A stretch of 64,000 bases of DNA from an uncultured Lachnospiraceae bacterium (GCA_934899185.1 CAKXYI010000002.1:124001-188000); one strand, 5' to 3'. Shown: positions 1-10,249, counted from the stretch's first letter. Translations and numbers: made by a program. The notes: a model not told the origin generated them from the letters alone.

Positions 1-318
1 TTTCCACTGGAGGAAGTGGGACCGGTCTTTGAAAAACATGAACTATTTCCGGAACGGGTCAATACTGAATTTATCAATGTGATCGACAAGGATCATTTGC
101 GTATGCGCGTGTGGGAACGCGGTTCCGGCGAAACACTTGCCTGTGGTACAGGAGCCTGTGCTGTGGCAGTGGCGTCCTATCTTAACGGGTTTACAGGACG
201 GGGTGTAGATATCGAACTTCTGGGCGGTCATCTGGAGATCGTCTATGACGAAAAGACCAACCATGTCTTTATGACAGGTCCGGCAACCGAGGTCTTTTCT
301 GGGGAGATCGATTTATAG
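1..318 (+). CDS. dapF: Diaminopimelate epimerase, C-terminal part (5' end outside window)
   Basis: The reading frame is open from base 1 and ends at TAG 316-318, giving the last 105 residues of the protein. DapF interconverts LL- and meso-diaminopimelate in the lysine and peptidoglycan pathway in the cytoplasm. The motif ACGTGACA, with one of the two catalytic cysteines, lies at about nucleotides 160-183, and the preceding [10 protein letters not shown] is typical of the second lobe. The true start lies upstream of the window. dapL, the enzyme just before it in the pathway, begins 58 nt downstream, so the two are probably co-transcribed. Confidence 0.93.
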   Translation, partial: FPLEEVGPVFEKHELFPERVNTEFINVIDKDHLRMRVWERGSGETLACGTGACAVAVASYLNGFTGRGVDIELLGGHLEIVYDEKTNHVFMTGPATEVFSGEIDL

Positions 319-375
319 GAGTATAGAACTTGACAGCAAAAAGAACTTGTGAATGGGCATAAAAGGAGAATGAAG

Positions 376-1590
376 ATGTACAAGATCAATACGAATTATC
401 AAAAATTACCAGGAAGTTATTTGTTCAGCAATATTGCAAAGAAGGTCAGTGCCTTTACAGAGGCACATCCGGATGCAGACATTATCCGTCTGGGCATCGG
501 GGATGTGACCCAGCCAATCGCGCCGGCAATGATCGAGGCAATGCATAAGGCGGTGGACGAGATGGGAGATGCCAAGACTTTCCACGGCTATGCACCGGAC
601 TTGGGCTATGCTTTCCTGCGTGATGCTATCGTGGCACATGACTATCAGGCAAGAGGCTGTGATATTTCTGCGGATGAGATCTTTGTATCTGACGGAGCCA
701 AAAGTGATTCCGGTAATATTCAGGAGATTTTTGCACAGGATAACCGTATTGCGGTATGTGATCCGGTCTATCCGGTCTATGTAGATTCCAATGTTATGGC
801 TGGAAGAACCGGTCAGTACGATGCGGCAACACAGATGTGGAGCAATGTGATCTATATGCCATGTACGGCAGAGAATAATTTCGTGCCGGAATTTCCAAAG
901 GAGAACCCGGACATCATTTATCTGTGTTTGCCAAACAATCCGACAGGAACTACACTGACAAAAGATCAGTTGCAGGAATGGGTAGATTATGCAAACCGTA
1001 TCGGTGCTATCATTATTTATGATGCTGCCTATGAAGCATATATTTCCGAAAGCAATGTGGCACACACTATCTATGAGTGTCGGGGGGCAAAGACTTGTGC
1101 AATCGAGATCCGCAGTTTTTCAAAAAATGCAGGATTTACCGGCGTCCGTCTTGGCTTTACGGTCGTACCAAAGGAATTGGTATGTGATGGCGTTTCTTTG
1201 AATGGCATGTGGGCGAGACGCCACGGAACTAAGTTCAACGGAGCACCTTACATCATCCAGCGTGCAGGCGAGGCTGTGTATTCTGAGGCAGGACAGGCAC
1301 AGATCAAAGAACAGGTCGGCTATTACATGAACAATGCCAAGACCATCTACACCGGACTCAAGGATGCCGGTTATGAAGTCTATGGCGGCATCAATGCACC
1401 TTACATCTGGCTTAAGACACCGGATCATATGACATCCTGGGATTTCTTTGACTTCCTATTAGAAAAGGCAAATGTGGTAGGAACACCGGGAAGCGGGTTT
1501 GGACCAAGTGGAGAGGGGTACTTTAGACTGACAGCATTTGGCAGTTATGAAAACTCTGTGCGCGCACTGGAACGTATCAAAAATCTATGA
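376..1590 (+). CDS. dapL: LL-diaminopimelate aminotransferase
   Basis: This PLP-dependent fold-type I aminotransferase (404 aa) converts tetrahydrodipicolinate directly to LL-diaminopimelate and so bypasses the succinyl/acetyl branches. Visible are the N-terminus [16 protein letters not shown] characteristic of DapL, the LPNNPTG motif and the PLP lysine in [10 protein letters not shown] at about residue 250. A GTG at 349 and an ATG at 370 are in frame, but AAGGAG at 363-368 is spaced 7 nt from the ATG at 376, which also gives the usual family N-terminus. The gene follows dapF directly and its TGA overlaps the next start by 4 nt, indicating an operon. Confidence 0.95.
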   Translation: MYKINTNYQKLPGSYLFSNIAKKVSAFTEAHPDADIIRLGIGDVTQPIAPAMIEAMHKAVDEMGDAKTFHGYAPDLGYAFLRDAIVAHDYQARGCDISADEIFVSDGAKSDSGNIQEIFAQDNRIAVCDPVYPVYVDSNVMAGRTGQYDAATQMWSNVIYMPCTAENNFVPEFPKENPDIIYLCLPNNPTGTTLTKDQLQEWVDYANRIGAIIIYDAAYEAYISESNVAHTIYECRGAKTCAIEIRSFSKNAGFTGVRLGFTVVPKELVCDGVSLNGMWARRHGTKFNGAPYIIQRAGEAVYSEAGQAQIKEQVGYYMNNAKTIYTGLKDAGYEVYGGINAPYIWLKTPDHMTSWDFFDFLLEKANVVGTPGSGFGPSGEGYFRLTAFGSYENSVRALERIKNL

Positions 1591-2432
1591 AAACATTAAT
1601 TTTAAAAAATCTTGTGGTTTATATAGAAAAAGAAAAATTCACACCGCAGAATTATGCAAGGCAAATGGCGTATTTGAAAGAAAATACGCCATTTTTTCAA
1701 AAGGTAATCTTTTTGGAACCGGGAAATGTGGCGGACTTATTCGGACTTGAGGATATGGCGGCAACTATCTGCCTGACGACTTCGCCGGATATGGCAAAAC
1801 AAATACAGGGACTGGGAATCGCTGTGCTTGGTTTTCAGGCAGAGGAAGATGAAATGATGCTGGCAAACTATGTGGTGCTAAGTCTGGAACAGGTGACCTA
1901 TCGGGACTTTGTACGTGTTTTTGAAAGACATCATGGGATCCCATGGCATATTCTTGAAACAAAGCGATGCCGGGTCCGTGAATTTGGAATGGATGATTTA
2001 GACGCACTTTATGCATTGTATGCACAACCACATGTGACAGATTTTATTGAACCGCTGTATGCTTATGCGCAGGAAAGAGAATATGAAAAGAACTACATAG
2101 AGCGCATCTATGGTTTTTATGGATTTGGCATGTGGCTGGTTTTTGAAAAAGAAACAGGGCAGCTGATTGGTCGTGCCGGGCTTGAATACCGTGAACCGTG
2201 CGAAGAAGGTGAGGTGGAAATGGGATATCTGATTGCACCTTCACATTGGCGCAAAGGGTATGCGACTGAGGTGTGTCAGGCGATTCTTACCTATGCAAAA
2301 GAGGAGCTAGGCATGGAAAAAATTGTCAGTCATGTACATTTGAAAAATGATGTATCGCGCCATTTGTTAGAAAAATTAGGCTTTTCTGGAGAACAGAAGG
2401 AAGACGAATGGATCTATTCTTATAGTTTGTAA
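1587..2432 (+). CDS. GNAT family N-acetyltransferase with HAD-like N-terminal extension
   Basis: This 281-residue protein has two parts. Residues 1 to about 115 resemble the HAD-like segment ([19 protein letters not shown]) often fused to acetyltransferases in clostridia. Residues of about 130-281 form a GNAT domain of the RimJ/RimL type, with the acetyl-CoA binding stretch HWRKGYATE and the [13 protein letters not shown] end. The acceptor substrate cannot be read from sequence. The ATG overlaps the dapL stop in an ATGA arrangement, so translation is probably coupled. No clear terminator follows before the relA promoter. Confidence 0.8.
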   Translation: MKTLILKNLVVYIEKEKFTPQNYARQMAYLKENTPFFQKVIFLEPGNVADLFGLEDMAATICLTTSPDMAKQIQGLGIAVLGFQAEEDEMMLANYVVLSLEQVTYRDFVRVFERHHGIPWHILETKRCRVREFGMDDLDALYALYAQPHVTDFIEPLYAYAQEREYEKNYIERIYGFYGFGMWLVFEKETGQLIGRAGLEYREPCEEGEVEMGYLIAPSHWRKGYATEVCQAILTYAKEELGMEKIVSHVHLKNDVSRHLLEKLGFSGEQKEDEWIYSYSL

Positions 2433-2451
2433 AGGAATCCCACGAGATTTG

Positions 2452-2480
2452 TTGCTTTTTTGGAGGTTTTTAACTATAAT
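2452..2480 (+). promoter_or_regulatory. Probable sigma-A promoter of relA
   Basis: TTGCTT (2452-2457) and a perfect TATAAT (2475-2480) are separated by 17 nt in the gap before the (p)ppGpp synthetase gene. Confidence 0.55.
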
Positions 2481-2552
2481 CAAAGGTAAAATTTGTGCTA
2501 CTTTTTGGTTTTGCTCGTGGAGAGTATCAGAAACAGAAAGGGGAGAGGACGA

Positions 2553-4877
2553 ATGGCAGATTTCACTGTAGAACAATTAGAACAGATGGAGCAGAGTATC
2601 GACCAGGAACGCAAGGGTATCATTGCCACTGCGGATTTTGTCGAGCCGGAAGAACTGCATCGTGAATTGATAGAGCGCATCCGTAAGTATCACCCGAACA
2701 CGGACATTACCATGATCGAAAAGGCATATCACATTGCCCATACAGCTCATGAGGGGCAGTGTCGTAAATCGGGCGAACCTTATATCATCCATCCACTTTG
2801 CGTTGCCATCATTTTGGCAGATCTGGAAATGGATAAGGAGACGATCGTTGCCGGACTTTTACATGATGTGGTAGAAGATACCGTCATGACGATCGAGGAG
2901 ATCTCAGCAGAGTTTTCTGATGAAGTGGCACTTTTGGTAGATGGAGTCACCAAGTTGGGACAGTTGTCCTATGATGCGGACAAGGTAGAAGTGCAGGCAG
3001 AAAATCTCCGCAAGATGTTTCTGGCCATGGCAAAGGATATCCGTGTTATTTTGATCAAACTGGCGGACCGCCTGCACAATATGCGTACGCTTAAATACAT
3101 GACACCGGAGAAGCAGAAGGAAAAGGCGAGAGAGACCATGGAGATCTATGCTCCTTTGGCACAGCGTCTTGGTATTTCCAAGATCAAGATCGAACTGGAT
3201 GACTTGTCGCTCAAATATCTGGAACCGGAAGCCTACTATGATCTGGTGGAAAAGGTGGCACTGCGCAAGCAGGAGCGGGAGGCTTATATTGACGGTCTGG
3301 TTGCCGAGGTGTCACAGCACATGAAGGGTGCCGGTATCGAGGCGGATATTGAGGGACGTGCCAAACATTTCTTTAGTATTTACCGCAAGATGGTCAACCA
3401 GCACAAGACGATCGATCAGATCTATGATCTTTTTGCCATCCGTATTATCGTTGAGACGGTCAAGGATTGTTATGCGGCACTTGGAGTTATCCATGAGATG
3501 TATACGCCGATTCCGGGACGCTTCAAGGATTATATTGCCATGCCAAAGCCCAATATGTACCAGTCTTTGCATACGACTCTGATCGGACCGACCGGTACAC
3601 CGTTTGAGATCCAGATCCGTACCTATGACATGCACAGGACTTCTGAATATGGTATTGCTGCGCATTGGAAATATAAGGAGAGCGGCGAGGGAGCCACGAT
3701 CAATAAAGAAGAAGAAAAGTTAAGTTGGCTGCGCCAGATTTTAGAGTGGCAGCGAGATATGTCGGACAACAAGGAGTTTATGAGCCTTCTGAAAAGCGAC
3801 CTCAATCTCTTTTCTGATACCGTATTCTGCTTTACGCCATCCGGTGATGTCAAGAACCTGCCAAACGGTTCCACACCGATCGACTTTGCCTATAGCATCC
3901 ATTCGGCTGTCGGTAACAAGATGGTGGGTGCCAAGGTCAATGGTAAACTCGTGCCGATCGATTATGTGATCCAGAATGGAGATCGTATTGAGGTGCTGAC
4001 TTCCCAGAATTCCAGAGGACCGAGCCGGGATTGGTTAAATGTCGTCAAGAGTACTCAGGCAAAGAACAAGATCAATCAGTGGTTCCGAAATGAGTTCAAG
4101 GAAGAAAATATCATCAAGGGCAAGGAACTCATGATGGCTTCTGCCAAGGCAAAAGGCATCAATTATTCCGATATCAACCGACCGGAATATCAGGAGAAGA
4201 TCATCCGCAAGTATGGATTTCACTGCTGGGATGACTGCCTTGCAGCCGTTGGACATGGCGGCTTGAAGGAAGGTCAGCTTGTCAACCGTATGTATGAGGC
4301 ATACAAGAAGGAGCATCCGATACTGATCACAGATGAAGATATTTTAGCAGAGAATAATCAGCCCGAGGACAATACACCTGCGACAAAGGAAAAGCAAAAG
4401 GAGCACAAGTCCAAAAGTGGTATTACCGTCAAAGGGCTCTATGATGTTTCCGTGCGCTTCTCTAAGTGCTGCACGCCGGTGCCGGGGGATGAGATCGTTG
4501 GCTTCGTGACGCGTGGACGAGGTGTTTCCATCCATCGTACCGATTGTATCAATGTACTCAATCTGCCGGATAGCGAGCGGGCGCGACTGATCGAAGCAGA
4601 GTGGCAGCCGGATGCCATAGAACAGCGTTCCGGCGAACTTTATCAGACAGAGATCCATATTTATGGAAACAACAGAACCGGACTTTTGGTAGATGTTTCC
4701 AAAGTCTTTACCGAGCGTGATATAGATATCAAGTCTATCTTTTCCAAGACCAGCAAGCAGGGCATTGCGACAATCGTGGTCAATTTTGGAACCAAGAGCA
4801 AGAACGAATTGCGTAGTCTGATCGAAAAGTTAAAGCAGATCGATTCCGTGATTGATGTGGAAAGGACGACAGGATGA
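2553..4877 (+). CDS. relA: Bifunctional (p)ppGpp synthetase/hydrolase (RelA/SpoT, Rel)
   Basis: This long RSH protein (774 aa) makes and degrades the alarmone (p)ppGpp during the stringent response. Domains in order are the HD hydrolase domain with LLHDVVEDT at about residue 102, the synthetase domain with RFKDYIAMPK at about 322 (an RXKD loop, the form found in bifunctional enzymes), the TGS domain at about 420-480, the conserved-cysteine region with KCCTPVPGD at about 635, and a C-terminal ACT domain from about 695. The ATG at 2553 follows GGGGAGAGG; an in-frame upstream start at 2493 has no good ribosome site. The stop overlaps the next gene by 4 nt. Confidence 0.95.
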   Translation: MADFTVEQLEQMEQSIDQERKGIIATADFVEPEELHRELIERIRKYHPNTDITMIEKAYHIAHTAHEGQCRKSGEPYIIHPLCVAIILADLEMDKETIVAGLLHDVVEDTVMTIEEISAEFSDEVALLVDGVTKLGQLSYDADKVEVQAENLRKMFLAMAKDIRVILIKLADRLHNMRTLKYMTPEKQKEKARETMEIYAPLAQRLGISKIKIELDDLSLKYLEPEAYYDLVEKVALRKQEREAYIDGLVAEVSQHMKGAGIEADIEGRAKHFFSIYRKMVNQHKTIDQIYDLFAIRIIVETVKDCYAALGVIHEMYTPIPGRFKDYIAMPKPNMYQSLHTTLIGPTGTPFEIQIRTYDMHRTSEYGIAAHWKYKESGEGATINKEEEKLSWLRQILEWQRDMSDNKEFMSLLKSDLNLFSDTVFCFTPSGDVKNLPNGSTPIDFAYSIHSAVGNKMVGAKVNGKLVPIDYVIQNGDRIEVLTSQNSRGPSRDWLNVVKSTQAKNKINQWFRNEFKEENIIKGKELMMASAKAKGINYSDINRPEYQEKIIRKYGFHCWDDCLAAVGHGGLKEGQLVNRMYEAYKKEHPILITDEDILAENNQPEDNTPATKEKQKEHKSKSGITVKGLYDVSVRFSKCCTPVPGDEIVGFVTRGRGVSIHRTDCINVLNLPDSERARLIEAEWQPDAIEQRSGELYQTEIHIYGNNRTGLLVDVSKVFTERDIDIKSIFSKTSKQGIATIVVNFGTKSKNELRSLIEKLKQIDSVIDVERTTG

Positions 4878-5497
4878 AAATCGAACATTTAGTTGTTGGC
4901 CCGGTGCAGACCAACACATATCTGGTTATCAATGAGACCAATAAAGAAGCCATCATCATAGATCCGGGCGCGGAAGGAGATCGCATTGCGGCAAAGATCG
5001 ATGGATTGGGCCTGACACCGGTTGCTATCCTTTTGACCCACGGACATTTTGACCATGCCGGAGCGGCTGCAGAACTGGCAGAAAAGTACGGCCTTTTGGT
5101 CTATGCTCATGAAAAGGAGGCAGAGACTTTAACCGACAGCCGCATCAACCTGTCCGGTCCTATGGCAGGTGGGGCGGCGACTTATCATGCAGATGTTTTT
5201 TTAAAGGACGAGCAGGAGATTGACCTTGCAGGATTTCATATCCGGGTACTGTTTACACCGGGACATACACCGGGGGGGTGTTGTTATTATTTTCCGAGAG
5301 AGGACTTGCTTTTCTCCGGAGATTCTCTTTTCTGTGGATCGATCGGACGCACAGATTTTCCGGGAGGCAGTGCGAGAACATTGGTAGAGGCAGTGCGAAA
5401 CAAACTCATGTGTCTGCCGGAGCAAACGCATGTCTATCCGGGACATGATGTGGATACGACCATTGAGCAGGAGCGGATGTATAATCCTTTCCTCTAA
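4874..5497 (+). CDS. MBL-fold metallo-hydrolase (glyoxalase II-like)
   Basis: This 207-residue protein has a complete set of metallo-beta-lactamase-fold metal ligands: THGHFDHAG at about residue 54, GHTPGG at about 130, SGDSLF at about 148 and YPGHD at about 190. This is the small hydroxyacylglutathione-hydrolase-like group (YcbL type) that binds two metal ions. The physiological thioester substrate is not evident. It overlaps relA by 4 nt (ATGA), an arrangement common in Clostridia, and is followed closely by hemZ. Confidence 0.85.
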   Translation: MKIEHLVVGPVQTNTYLVINETNKEAIIIDPGAEGDRIAAKIDGLGLTPVAILLTHGHFDHAGAAAELAEKYGLLVYAHEKEAETLTDSRINLSGPMAGGAATYHADVFLKDEQEIDLAGFHIRVLFTPGHTPGGCCYYFPREDLLFSGDSLFCGSIGRTDFPGGSARTLVEAVRNKLMCLPEQTHVYPGHDVDTTIEQERMYNPFL

Positions 5498-5513
5498 GAA
5501 AGTGAACATAGCA

Positions 5514-6959
5514 ATGATTACAGTAAAATTAAATGAAGCAAATTTTGAATACGATATTTACTCTTTGATCAAAGCCTTCTATCCACAAGAAGAAATTCTT
5601 GTGAATATGAATCCAGAGGCAGATTCGGAGCAGATATCGTTTTCTTTTGTGGTGGAGTATGCAAAGGATGTGCTGACCATCACATGGAACATAAAAGAAA
5701 CAGAGAATATAAGAAGTTGTCCGGTGCATTACGAGGATCGCAAGGATACCAAGAACCGACTGAAACGTTTATTATATGAAATCTTACATGAGATTTCCGG
5801 CAGGGAACTTCCATGGGGAACGCTGACCGGTATTCGTCCGACAAAGATACCGCTGCGCATGTTAGAACAGGGAGCAGATGAGCAACAGATCCGCCGTTAT
5901 ATGAAAGAGACCTATCTTATTTCGGAGGAAAAAGAGAACTTATGTACACAGATTGCACAGACGGAACATCGTCTGCTTGCACCAATCGATTATGAGAATG
6001 GTTATAGTGTGTACATTGGAATTCCGTTTTGTCCAAGTACGTGTCTGTATTGTTCGTTTACCTCATATCCCATTGGTGTCTGGAAAAATCGTGTAGACGA
6101 ATATTTAGAGGCACTTTTTAAAGAAATTGATTTTGTGGCTGAGCGGATGCAGGGAAAAATACTGGATACGATTTATATTGGTGGTGGAACGCCGACAAGT
6201 CTTAGTGCAGAACAATTGGATCGCCTTTTTGCAAAGATTGAAAACACACTGGATTTGTCGCATTTGTTGGAATACACGGTAGAAGCGGGCAGACCGGATA
6301 GTATTACGCGTGAAAAATTAGAAACGATTCATCGCCATGGAATTGAAAGAATTTCTATCAACCCACAGACAATGAACCAGAAGACATTGGATTTGATCGG
6401 AAGACATCATACTGTAGAGGAAGTGATTGCGAGTTATCATCTGGCAAGAGAAGTTGGCATTCCAACGATTAATATGGACTTGATCGTAGGGCTTCCGGGA
6501 GAACATATGGAAGACGTACAGCACACAATGTCTGTCATCCGGGAACTGGATCCGGATAATCTGACGGTACATTCTCTTGCAATCAAACGGTCGGCAAGAT
6601 TAAATCTGGAGTGGGAAAAATATCAGGATATGCATATGGAAAACTCCGAAAAACATATGGAACTCGCACATCAGACAGCGGCAGAATTGTCGATGCAGCC
6701 ATATTATCTCTATCGACAGAAGAATATGACGGGAAATCTTGAAAACATTGGCTTTGCCAAAGAAGGAAAAGCAGGGCTTTATAATATTCTGATTATGGAG
6801 GAGAAACAGGCAATTCTTGCACTTGGCGCAGGTGCAGCATGCAAATACGTTTCAGATCATGGGCAGACCGTAACACGTTCGGAAAATGTAAAAGACGTAG
6901 GCCTGTATATCGAGAGGATCGACGAGATGATCGAGCGGAAGCGGAAGGCGCTGCTGTAA
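5514..6959 (+). CDS. hemZ: Coproporphyrinogen dehydrogenase HemZ (radical SAM)
   Basis: This 481-residue radical SAM protein belongs to the HemN/HemW family, HemZ branch. The [4Fe-4S]-binding CxxxCxxC motif is in PFCPSTCLYCSF at about residue 172, followed by YIGGGTPTSL and GLPGE. A lysine/threonine-rich N-terminal domain of about 160 residues precedes it, as in HemZ. The family is annotated as oxygen-independent coproporphyrinogen III oxidase, although no other heme genes are in the window. The ATG at 5514 is chosen because the protein then starts with the family-like MITVKLNE; the ribosome site is weak and an in-frame GTG lies at 5502. Confidence 0.85.
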   Translation: MITVKLNEANFEYDIYSLIKAFYPQEEILVNMNPEADSEQISFSFVVEYAKDVLTITWNIKETENIRSCPVHYEDRKDTKNRLKRLLYEILHEISGRELPWGTLTGIRPTKIPLRMLEQGADEQQIRRYMKETYLISEEKENLCTQIAQTEHRLLAPIDYENGYSVYIGIPFCPSTCLYCSFTSYPIGVWKNRVDEYLEALFKEIDFVAERMQGKILDTIYIGGGTPTSLSAEQLDRLFAKIENTLDLSHLLEYTVEAGRPDSITREKLETIHRHGIERISINPQTMNQKTLDLIGRHHTVEEVIASYHLAREVGIPTINMDLIVGLPGEHMEDVQHTMSVIRELDPDNLTVHSLAIKRSARLNLEWEKYQDMHMENSEKHMELAHQTAAELSMQPYYLYRQKNMTGNLENIGFAKEGKAGLYNILIMEEKQAILALGAGAACKYVSDHGQTVTRSENVKDVGLYIERIDEMIERKRKALL

Positions 6960-6979
6960 CCTTATGTGGCGTTTCCTAG

Positions 6980-7008
6980 TTGCGCCTCATGAAAAAACAG
7001 ATTATAAT
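6980..7008 (+). promoter_or_regulatory. Probable sigma-A promoter of hisS-aspS
   Basis: TTGCGC (6980-6985), a 17-nt spacer and a perfect TATAAT (7003-7008) precede hisS. The leader is only about 28 nt long, leaving no room for a T-box. Confidence 0.6.
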
Positions 7009-7042
7009 AAAGTGTAAATGTTTAATAGTTGGAGGAAGTAAA

Positions 7043-8305
7043 ATGGCTTTAAGTAAGAAACCGGTCAATGGCATGAAAGATATCCTGCCAAGAGAGATGG
7101 AAATCCGCGATTATGTGACAAATGTAATCAAGACAACGTATCGTGAGTTTGGATTTACACCGATTGAGACACCATGTATGGAAAATATCGCCAATCTGAG
7201 CAACAAGCAGGGAGGCGAGAATGAGAAATTAATCTTTAAGGTGTTAAAAAGAGGTGAGAAACTGCATCTGGACACTGCGAAAGAAGAAAATGATATCGTG
7301 GATTTTGGTATGCGCTATGATCTTACTGTGCCACTTTGCAGATTCTATTCAAATAATGCTAACGATCTGCCAAGCCCATTTAAGGCATTGCAGATTGGTA
7401 ATGTGTGGAGAGCAGATCGACCACAGCGAGGCAGATATCGTCAGTTTACCCAGTGTGATATTGATATCTTAGGCGAGCCATCGAATATGGCAGAGATCGA
7501 GTTGATTCTTGCTACGACAACAACACTCGGAAGACTTGGATTCTCCGGATTTGAAATCCGTATCAATGAGCGCCGTATCTTAAAAGCAATGGCAGCATAC
7601 AGTGGATTTGAAGAGAAGGATTACGATAGTATTTTTATTACCCTGGATAAGATGGACAAGATTGGCATCGAAGGAGTATCCGCAGAGCTTTTGGAAAATG
7701 GTTATGCAAAGGAGAACGTGGATAAATATCTTGGCCTGTTTGATGCATTGGCAGATAAGAAAAAGGTATCTGAGGGCGTAAGCTTCTTACAGGAGACACT
7801 TGGTACTTATCTGGATGAAGAAATATCAACCAATTTACAGGAGATCGCGCAGACGGTTGAGGCAGCAAAAGCGGCAGATTTTGCGCTTGTATTTGATCCG
7901 ACCTTAGTGCGTGGTATGAGTTATTATACAGGAACAATTTTTGAAATTGCCATTCCTGAATTTGGTGGATCTTGTGGCGGCGGTGGCCGTTATGATGAGA
8001 TGATCGGTAAGTTTACCGGTCAGAATGTACCTGCCTGTGGATTCTCGATTGGATTTGAACGTATCATTCTGCTTTTGATGGAGCAGGGATATGAAATCCC
8101 GGAGAGGCCAAAGAAAGTGGCTTATCTGGTGGAAAAGAAATACCCGGCAGAGAAGTTGATCGCGGTATTGCAGCAGGCGAAAGAAGCCAGAGAAAACGGG
8201 CAGCAGGTACAGGTTGTTCGTATGAATAAGAATAAAAAATTCCAGAAAGAACAATTACAAAAAGAAGGCTACGAAGAATTCGTAGAATTTTTCAATAGAG
8301 ATTAA
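7043..8305 (+). CDS. hisS: Histidyl-tRNA synthetase
   Basis: This 420-residue class II aminoacyl-tRNA synthetase charges tRNA-His in the cytoplasm. Motif 1 (GMKDILPREM region), motif 2 (VWRADRPQRGRYRQFTQ) and the HisA signature and motif 3 region (LVRGMSYYTGTIFEI, CGFSIGFERI) are all present. GGAGGAAG at 7031-7038 sets the ATG at 7043. The C-terminal anticodon-binding domain ends at about residue 420. aspS starts 18 nt downstream, the pairing seen in many Firmicutes. Confidence 0.95.
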   Translation: MALSKKPVNGMKDILPREMEIRDYVTNVIKTTYREFGFTPIETPCMENIANLSNKQGGENEKLIFKVLKRGEKLHLDTAKEENDIVDFGMRYDLTVPLCRFYSNNANDLPSPFKALQIGNVWRADRPQRGRYRQFTQCDIDILGEPSNMAEIELILATTTTLGRLGFSGFEIRINERRILKAMAAYSGFEEKDYDSIFITLDKMDKIGIEGVSAELLENGYAKENVDKYLGLFDALADKKKVSEGVSFLQETLGTYLDEEISTNLQEIAQTVEAAKAADFALVFDPTLVRGMSYYTGTIFEIAIPEFGGSCGGGGRYDEMIGKFTGQNVPACGFSIGFERIILLLMEQGYEIPERPKKVAYLVEKKYPAEKLIAVLQQAKEARENGQQVQVVRMNKNKKFQKEQLQKEGYEEFVEFFNRD

Positions 8306-8323
8306 GCAGGAGGAAAGAAAGAC

Positions 8324-10114
8324 ATGGCAGAGTCTATGCAGGGACTTCATAGAAGTCACCGATGTACAGAAGTAAATAACACCATGATTGGCGAAGAAGT
8401 AACGCTGATGGGATGGGTGCAGAAAAGAAGAAATTTAGGAAGTTTGATTTTTGTTGATTTAAGAGATCGCAGTGGTATGATGCAGGTTGTATTTGATGAG
8501 CCTGTGATTGGAAGCGAAGGATTTGCTAAGGCTGGCACATTACGCAGCGAATATGTGGTCGCTATTGTTGGTAAGGTGCAGAAGAGATCTGCTGCCGTGA
8601 ATGAGAATTTAAAGACAGGTGATATCGAAGTGTTTGCAACGGAGTTGCGCGTGCTTTCTGAGGCACAGACACCACCTTTCCCAATTGAATCCGGCATTCA
8701 GACCAAGGAAGAATTACGTTTAAAATATCGTTATCTGGATTTGCGCAGACCGGATCTGCAGCAGAATCTGATGATGCGTAGTAAGGTTATGGGTGTTATC
8801 CGTGCCTTTTTACAGGATGAGGGATTCCTTGAGATTGAGACACCAATTTTACAGAAGTCAACACCGGAAGGTGCAAGAGATTATCTTGTACCATCACGTG
8901 TGCATCCGGGAAGTTTTTATGCACTTCCGCAGTCTCCGCAGCTTTTTAAGCAGTTGCTGATGTGCTCCGGTTATGATCGTTATTTCCAGATCGCAAAATG
9001 TTTCCGCGATGAGGATTTACGTGCAGATCGTCAGCCGGAATTCACACAGGTCGATATGGAAATGTCCTTTGTTGACATGGAGGATGTTTTAGATGTCAAC
9101 GAACGTTTAATTGCACGTGTATTTAAGGATACACTTGGTGTGGAAGTTCCCCTGCCTTTGAAACGCATGACATGGCAGGAAGCAATGGACCGCTTTGGTT
9201 CTGATAAGCCGGATGTCCGTTTTGGCATGGAACTTGTAGATGTATCCGAAGTGGTAAAAGGCTGTGGTTTTGGCGTATTTACCGGTGCTTTGGAAAATGG
9301 TGGAAGTGTCCGTGGTATCAATGTCAAAGGACAGGGCGCAATGTCTCGCAAGAAGATCGACAAGTTAGTAGACCATGCCAAGGGTTGTGGTGCTAAGGGT
9401 CTGGCATATCTCTCCATCAACGAAGACGGCACTTACAAGTCATCCTTTGCCAAGTTTATGACAGAAGAAGAACTGACCTCTTTGGTATCTGCTATGGATG
9501 GTCAGCCAGGAGATCTGCTTTTATTTGCAGCAGACCGAAATAAGATCGTATGGGAAGTGTTAGGCTCTTTACGTTTGCAGTTAGGAAAAGAATTTAACTT
9601 GTATGATCCAAATGAATTTGCATTCCTTTGGGTGGTAGATTTTCCACAGTTTGAGTGGTCAGATGATCAGAACCGTTATGTGGCAATGCATCATCCATTT
9701 ACTATGCCATATGAAGAAGATCTTGATAAATTGACAACAGATCCGGGTGCTGTCCGTGCCAAGGCATACGATATCGTATTAAATGGTTGTGAACTTGGTG
9801 GTGGTAGTATTCGTATCTACCAGAGCGATGTACAGGAAAAAATGTTCAATGCACTTGGCTTTACCAATGAAGAAGCACATGAAAGATTTGGTTTCTTACT
9901 GGATGCTTTTTCTTATGGTGTACCGCCACATGCAGGACTGGCATTTGGCTTGGATCGTATGATCATGTTGATGATGCATGCGGATTCTATCCGTGATGTG
10001 ATCGCCTTCCCGAAGGTCAAGGATGCATCCTGTCTGATGACAGAGGCTCCGACACCGGTTGATAAGGTTCAGTTGGATGAGTTAGGACTTGAGTTAGAGA
10101 AAGTAGAAGAGTAG
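8324..10114 (+). CDS. aspS: Aspartyl-tRNA synthetase
   Basis: This 596-residue class II synthetase is of the bacterial type. It has an N-terminal OB-fold anticodon-binding domain (residues 1 to about 110, with VTLMGWVQKRRNLG), motif 2 in FRDEDLRADRQPEFTQ at about residue 226, the bacterial GAD insertion at about 290-420 and motif 3 in GLAFGLDRM at about 540. An AGGAGGAAAG ribosome site lies just before the ATG. It is in an operon with hisS. The final codons overlap the first arm of the repeat leader that precedes the chemoreceptor gene. Confidence 0.95.
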   Translation: MAESMQGLHRSHRCTEVNNTMIGEEVTLMGWVQKRRNLGSLIFVDLRDRSGMMQVVFDEPVIGSEGFAKAGTLRSEYVVAIVGKVQKRSAAVNENLKTGDIEVFATELRVLSEAQTPPFPIESGIQTKEELRLKYRYLDLRRPDLQQNLMMRSKVMGVIRAFLQDEGFLEIETPILQKSTPEGARDYLVPSRVHPGSFYALPQSPQLFKQLLMCSGYDRYFQIAKCFRDEDLRADRQPEFTQVDMEMSFVDMEDVLDVNERLIARVFKDTLGVEVPLPLKRMTWQEAMDRFGSDKPDVRFGMELVDVSEVVKGCGFGVFTGALENGGSVRGINVKGQGAMSRKKIDKLVDHAKGCGAKGLAYLSINEDGTYKSSFAKFMTEEELTSLVSAMDGQPGDLLLFAADRNKIVWEVLGSLRLQLGKEFNLYDPNEFAFLWVVDFPQFEWSDDQNRYVAMHHPFTMPYEEDLDKLTTDPGAVRAKAYDIVLNGCELGGGSIRIYQSDVQEKMFNALGFTNEEAHERFGFLLDAFSYGVPPHAGLAFGLDRMIMLMMHADSIRDVIAFPKVKDASCLMTEAPTPVDKVQLDELGLELEKVEE

Positions 10115-10249
10115 TGCTCATAACAGCACTTGCCTACTAAGTTCGAAGCGCACTAGCGTGCCTTCTCACTAAGGGGCAAGTACGTATCGCACGTAAGATA
10201 CTGACCGCGTCTGACGACTTGCCAGTATCTAAGTGCTCATAACAGGGGG
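10113..10249 (+). promoter_or_regulatory. Structured repeat leader (AGTGCTCAT element), copy 1
   Basis: AGTGCTCATAACAG occurs twice (10113-10126 and 10232-10245). The first copy forms a hairpin AGTGCT/AGCACT (10113-10118, 10125-10130). GAAG-C-GCAC pairs with GTGC-CTTC (about 10145-10164). GCAAGT (10175-10181 region) can pair with ACTTGC (10217-10222), and AGATACTG (10196-10203) with CAGTATCT (10223-10230). These last two helices interleave, so they are mutually exclusive or form a pseudoknot. The last repeat ends 6 nt before the Shine-Dalgarno AGGGGG (10244-10249). No terminator or promoter is visible, so the element probably lies within read-through mRNA from aspS. Confidence 0.6.
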
